Part shown: piece after piece, positions 22,855 to 25,249 of the stretch | How the letters are laid out: the number at the start of each line of letters is the position of its first letter | Position numbering within the stretch: the first letter of the stretch is position 1 | DNA from: JAVBKE01 sp031554215 | GTDB taxonomy: Bacteria > Bacillota > Bacilli > JARBTR01 | Reading direction: 5' to 3' | Assembly (NCBI GenBank): GCA_031554215.1 | Contig: JAVBKF010000109.1 | Coordinates: 1-25,249 of the forward strand | Length of the DNA stretch: 25,249 nucleotides | Made by a program: the position numbers and the translations under genes | Notes under the pieces: generated by a model | Told to the model about the DNA's origin: nothing | The model's input: the letters and a program-made list of their open reading frames with translations, nothing else | Database searches by the model: none

Positions 22855-23450
22855 TTACGACTCTCCTTATGGGAATCAAAATAAAGATTATTTTTTTCAA
22901 TAGAATGGGGTGTTTATGCAAAATAAAGTATTTGCAAGGTGTATCACTAGCCATTTTCAGGCGCTTTATTAGTTAAAAATTCAGTGAATTGCAGCTCGAG
23001 CGGGTGCTTCGTCACAAGATGGTGGAAAGATACCACGCATCTTGGTTCGTTGTTTTTGGGCGAACTGTACACTGGGGATACGTTGCATAACTGTACTTAT
23101 ACTGGGGTAGTGCCGCGCAACAGGACCGAATTGTTTCAAGGGCAATTAGCTTAGCTTATTTCACTCTGTTGTATCTTACTAGCTGGTTAAATGATGCGTG
23201 ACCAAAATAGGTGATTAGTCTATCTTAGATGAAGCAACCTGACAGATTCATGAGGCAGGGCGCTAGGATGACTTGAAATTTGCTGACCGAGATGAAAAGG
23301 GATGGCGTCGTTAAACTGGCAGTAACGCCTGATGCAATCATTGGCACTACACTTACGTTCTTTAGGCGTTGCAAGCCGCTCAGTAAAGCACTACTCCGGC
23401 TCAGTAACTCAACTACTGGATCAATTGGATGTCGCTTTTAGTTCGACTGT
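22855..23450. other. Gap of about 600 bases without a recognised gene
   Basis: No gene is supported on either strand. A hairpin CAAGATGGTGG/CCAC(G)CATCTTG (23015-23044) is followed on the plus strand by TTCGTTGTTTTTG and resembles a terminator for an absent plus-strand gene. Short direct repeats AACTGTAC (23063-23070, 23089-23096) and ACTGGGG (23071-23077, 23101-23107) lie beside it. A 49-codon stretch near 23290-23440 reads open (MKRDGVVKLAVTPDAIIG...) without a binding site. The region looks like decayed sequence. Confidence 0.35.
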
Positions 23451-24371
23451 TCAGCTGTGCTGATTGCTGTAATAGGCATAGGTTTTGGCTAGCCCTGCGC
23501 TCAGTGTGACTTGTGGTTGCCATTGCAATGTTTTGGTAGCTAATTGATTATTCAGACAACTGTGTCCGATGTCACCTGAACGCGCTGGTTGATAGATGGC
23601 ATCGATCTTCTTTGCGGTTAGCCCCTGAATCATGTCGAAAATAGTTTGTATCGACTGATGTTGCCCAGTACTAATATTGAAAATCCCATCTGCCCTAGTT
23701 TGTAGCGCCGCAATGTTGGCATTTACAACATCGCTGACATAGATGAAATCACGGGTTTGCAATCCATCTCCAAAGATCAGCGGTGCTTCATTTTGAAGCA
23801 GTTTATTGATGAAAATGCTAATCACACCGCCTTCACCTTTTGCCATTTGTCGTGGTCCATAGACATTGGCGTAGCGAAGGATTGTGTAGTGTAGGTTGCG
23901 TGGGTTTGCTAAGCTGCGGATATATAGTTCAGGTGTGAACTTCGATATCCCGTAACTTGAGAGTGGCTGGATGGGGTGTTGTTCATCAATGACCGGCTGA
24001 AGTGGTGTGCCGTACACGGCAGCGGATGAAGAATAGATGAGCTGGCTACCGTACTCACGGCATAACTCGGTGATATGAATTGAGCCTAGAATATTCGTTT
24101 TTGCATCAATCGCTGGGGATTTAATGGATTGCCCAACATCTACTTGAGCCGCAAGGTGAAACACTGCATCAGGCTGTACTGCACTGAAAATGTCTCGTAA
24201 CCGTTCAGTATCCAGAATATCGACTGGATAGAATGTGGCCTTTGGATGAATAAATGCCTGATGCCCTGTTGCTAAATTGTCGATCACATGGGTTTCAATA
24301 CCGCTAAGCACCAATTGATCCACTAAGTTCGATCCGATAAACCCAGCGCCACCAGTAACAATGACTTTCAT
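23451..24371 (-). CDS. UDP-glucose 4-epimerase-like NAD-dependent epimerase
   Basis: A 306-residue extended SDR enzyme similar to GalE and WbpP-type epimerases. NAD-binding TGGAGFIGS is at 6-14, the adenine-side DNLATGHQ at 31-38, FHLAAQVDVGQS at 71-82, SSSAAVYG at 114-121, and the catalytic Y140-GIS-K144. RYANVYGPRQ and GDGLQTRDFIYVSDV are standard for the group. It is shorter than classical GalE (about 330-340 residues), nearer to the prokaryotic short epimerases. It would make UDP-galactose or an N-acetylated or uronic counterpart for glycan synthesis. AAGGAGAG precedes the ATG. It lies upstream of the GT4 gene, but a 600-base gap argues for separate transcripts. Confidence 0.92.
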   Translation of the reverse strand: MKVIVTGGAGFIGSNLVDQLVLSGIETHVIDNLATGHQAFIHPKATFYPVDILDTERLRDIFSAVQPDAVFHLAAQVDVGQSIKSPAIDAKTNILGSIHITELCREYGSQLIYSSSAAVYGTPLQPVIDEQHPIQPLSSYGISKFTPELYIRSLANPRNLHYTILRYANVYGPRQMAKGEGGVISIFINKLLQNEAPLIFGDGLQTRDFIYVSDVVNANIAALQTRADGIFNISTGQHQSIQTIFDMIQGLTAKKIDAIYQPARSGDIGHSCLNNQLATKTLQWQPQVTLSAGLAKTYAYYSNQHS

Positions 24372-24384
24372 ATTGATTCTCTCC

Positions 24385-24612
24385 TTACGCGCTCATGGCT
24401 TTATTACTAGGATATAAGGCCTCATCAATGATTGCTTGGACTTTTGTAGGAGGATCGTAAAATATTGTGATAGGCTGTTTGTGAAAAATCGCAGGAAACC
24501 CAGTTAAGGTATGGGAGAAGGACCAGTGAAGCGGTTTATAGGTGATTAAGCGAGCGGGGGGATTTGCTGGTATTTGGTTGGTGATGAGCTGCATGTTGTT
24601 TGCCGGTTGCAC
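24385..24612 (-). CDS. Uncertain 75-codon ORF upstream of the epimerase
   Basis: An open frame from a GTG at 24612 (or an internal ATG at 24594) ends 13 bases before the epimerase start. The product, with KPLHWSFSHTLTGFPAIFHK and ITIFYDPPTKVQAIIDEALY, has plausible composition and no signal peptide or membrane helix. It has no ribosome binding site at either start, and the GTG abuts the T-run of a terminator. It could be the tail of a broken gene that was once joined to the epimerase operon. I do not recognise it. Confidence 0.3.
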   Translation of the reverse strand: MQPANNMQLITNQIPANPPARLITYKPLHWSFSHTLTGFPAIFHKQPITIFYDPPTKVQAIIDEALYPSNKAMSA

Positions 24613-24660
24613 AAAAAAGAGACCCGGGACATTTGGTTTCGCTTTGCCTGTTTGGTCTCT
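24613..24660 (-). terminator. Rho-independent terminator of the ABC-F gene
   Basis: On the minus strand AGAGACC (24654-24660) pairs with GGTCTCT (24618-24624), followed by TTTTTT. The loop is long, about 29 bases. It stands 75 bases after the ABC-F stop codon. Confidence 0.6.
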
Positions 24661-24734
24661 AAATTAATATAAATGATTAGTAATTTCCTCTCAGTTGCAG
24701 CATACGCTTCAAGCTTTCGCTTGGTCTTTACGCA

Positions 24735-25249
24735 TTAATCACCATCAACAATTTCACTGAGATAGCTCCATCTTTCAATTAAATACTCAATTTTTTCACT
24801 GAGGCTAGTTTCCTGTGCCATTAATTCACTAGCCCGTGAATAGTCGCTACCCACCTTACTCATTTGTTCTCGCGTAGCGATCAGTTCCTTTTCGGTATTG
24901 GCAATTGTTTCGTCGATGGACTGCCATTCCTTCATTTCCGCATAGCTAAGTTTCTTCTTCTCTACCTGTACGTTCTTAGGTTTAACTGGTTTGATCATGG
25001 GCGCTAGTTTACTAGCTTGGGCTTGTTCTTTTTGCCACGCAAAGTAACTGCTAGCATCGCTGAAATGAGTGTCAATCTGTCCGCCTTTGCCAAATACCCA
25101 TAATTTATCAATCGTTTTATCTAAAAAGTAGCGATCATGCGAAATCGTCAACACAACGCCGTTGAAATGGTTTAGATAATCCTCAAGGACAATTAACGTG
25201 TTAATATCAAGGTCATTTGTTGGCTCATCGAGCAGTAACACATTCGGGC
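24735..25249 (-). CDS. ABC-F family ATPase, Uup/YfmR-like, partial (C-terminal part)
   Basis: Only the last 171 codons or so are present; the gene continues past the right edge. The remaining piece begins PNVLLLDEPTNDLDINTL, the Walker B and D-loop of the second ATPase domain, and has the switch histidine in LTISHDRYFLDK. A basic linker (PKNVQVEKKKLSYAEMKEW) and a C-terminal coiled coil (about the last 70 residues, EKELIATREQMSK ... IEYLIERW) follow, as in Uup and YfmR. ABC-F proteins work on the ribosome and are not transporters; Uup-type members help relieve stalled translation. The gene has its own downstream terminator and is not part of the polysaccharide genes. Confidence 0.92.
   Translation of the reverse strand, partial: PNVLLLDEPTNDLDINTLIVLEDYLNHFNGVVLTISHDRYFLDKTIDKLWVFGKGGQIDTHFSDASSYFAWQKEQAQASKLAPMIKPVKPKNVQVEKKKLSYAEMKEWQSIDETIANTEKELIATREQMSKVGSDYSRASELMAQETSLSEKIEYLIERWSYLSEIVDGD

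Noticed and set aside
1..25249. CRISPR array, tRNA or rRNA genes, intact transposase
   Set aside because: Looked for regularly spaced repeats, cloverleaf-like sequences and DDE transposase motifs; none were seen by eye.

Overview
The window looks like a piece of chromosome from a low-GC Gram-positive bacterium of the class Bacilli. The reasons are strong AGGAGG-type ribosome binding sites before most genes, frequent TTG and GTG starts, Bacillales-type families (DUF3231, DUF1796, UPF0309 SIS protein, RocB-like M20 peptidase, Uup/YfmR-type ABC-F), and an agmatine operon of the kind known in Listeria, enterococci and lactobacilli. DUF3231 and the surface-glycan genes hint at a spore former, but no sporulation gene is decisive and I do not name a genus. 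No tRNA, rRNA or CRISPR was seen.

Left third (1-8.4 kb): a partial azoreductase-like flavoprotein, a small unknown plus-strand gene, then a minus-strand polyamine block. Read in transcription order, this is an RpiR-family regulator, putrescine carbamoyltransferase, an agmatine/putrescine-type APC exchanger, agmatine deiminase, spermidine synthase and a RocB-like M20 peptidase. Agmatine would be imported, deiminated to N-carbamoylputrescine, split to putrescine plus carbamoyl phosphate, and the putrescine exported or turned into spermidine. The carbamate kinase that normally completes the ATP-yielding pathway is absent from this block.

Middle (8.6-15.9 kb): housekeeping and stress genes (Nudix hydrolase, universal stress protein, a small membrane protein, a UPF0309 SIS protein). 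Next come two copies, in opposite orientation, of a non-coding hairpin-rich repeat of about 314-383 bp with terminal inverted repeats (MITE-like). They bracket a lipoprotein, a 14-helix DHA2-type MFS exporter and a small rubrerythrin-like protein. A DUF3231 protein follows the second copy.

Right third (16.5-24.4 kb, all minus strand): a surface-polysaccharide region. It has a GalE-like epimerase, a GT4 glycosyltransferase overlapping an unrecognised protein built of five exact 50-residue repeats, a cytoplasmic-type M23 peptidase with a peptidoglycan-binding domain, a DUF1796 protein, a CapD/FlaA1-like nucleotide-sugar dehydratase and a second NAD-dependent epimerase. Several 0.6-0.7 kb gaps without recognisable genes separate these units, suggesting an accessory, rearranged locus. 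The window ends inside an ABC-F ATPase gene.

The strongest candidate for something undescribed is the 50-residue-repeat protein coupled to the glycosyltransferase (20685-21626). The second is the pair of inverted MITE-like elements.
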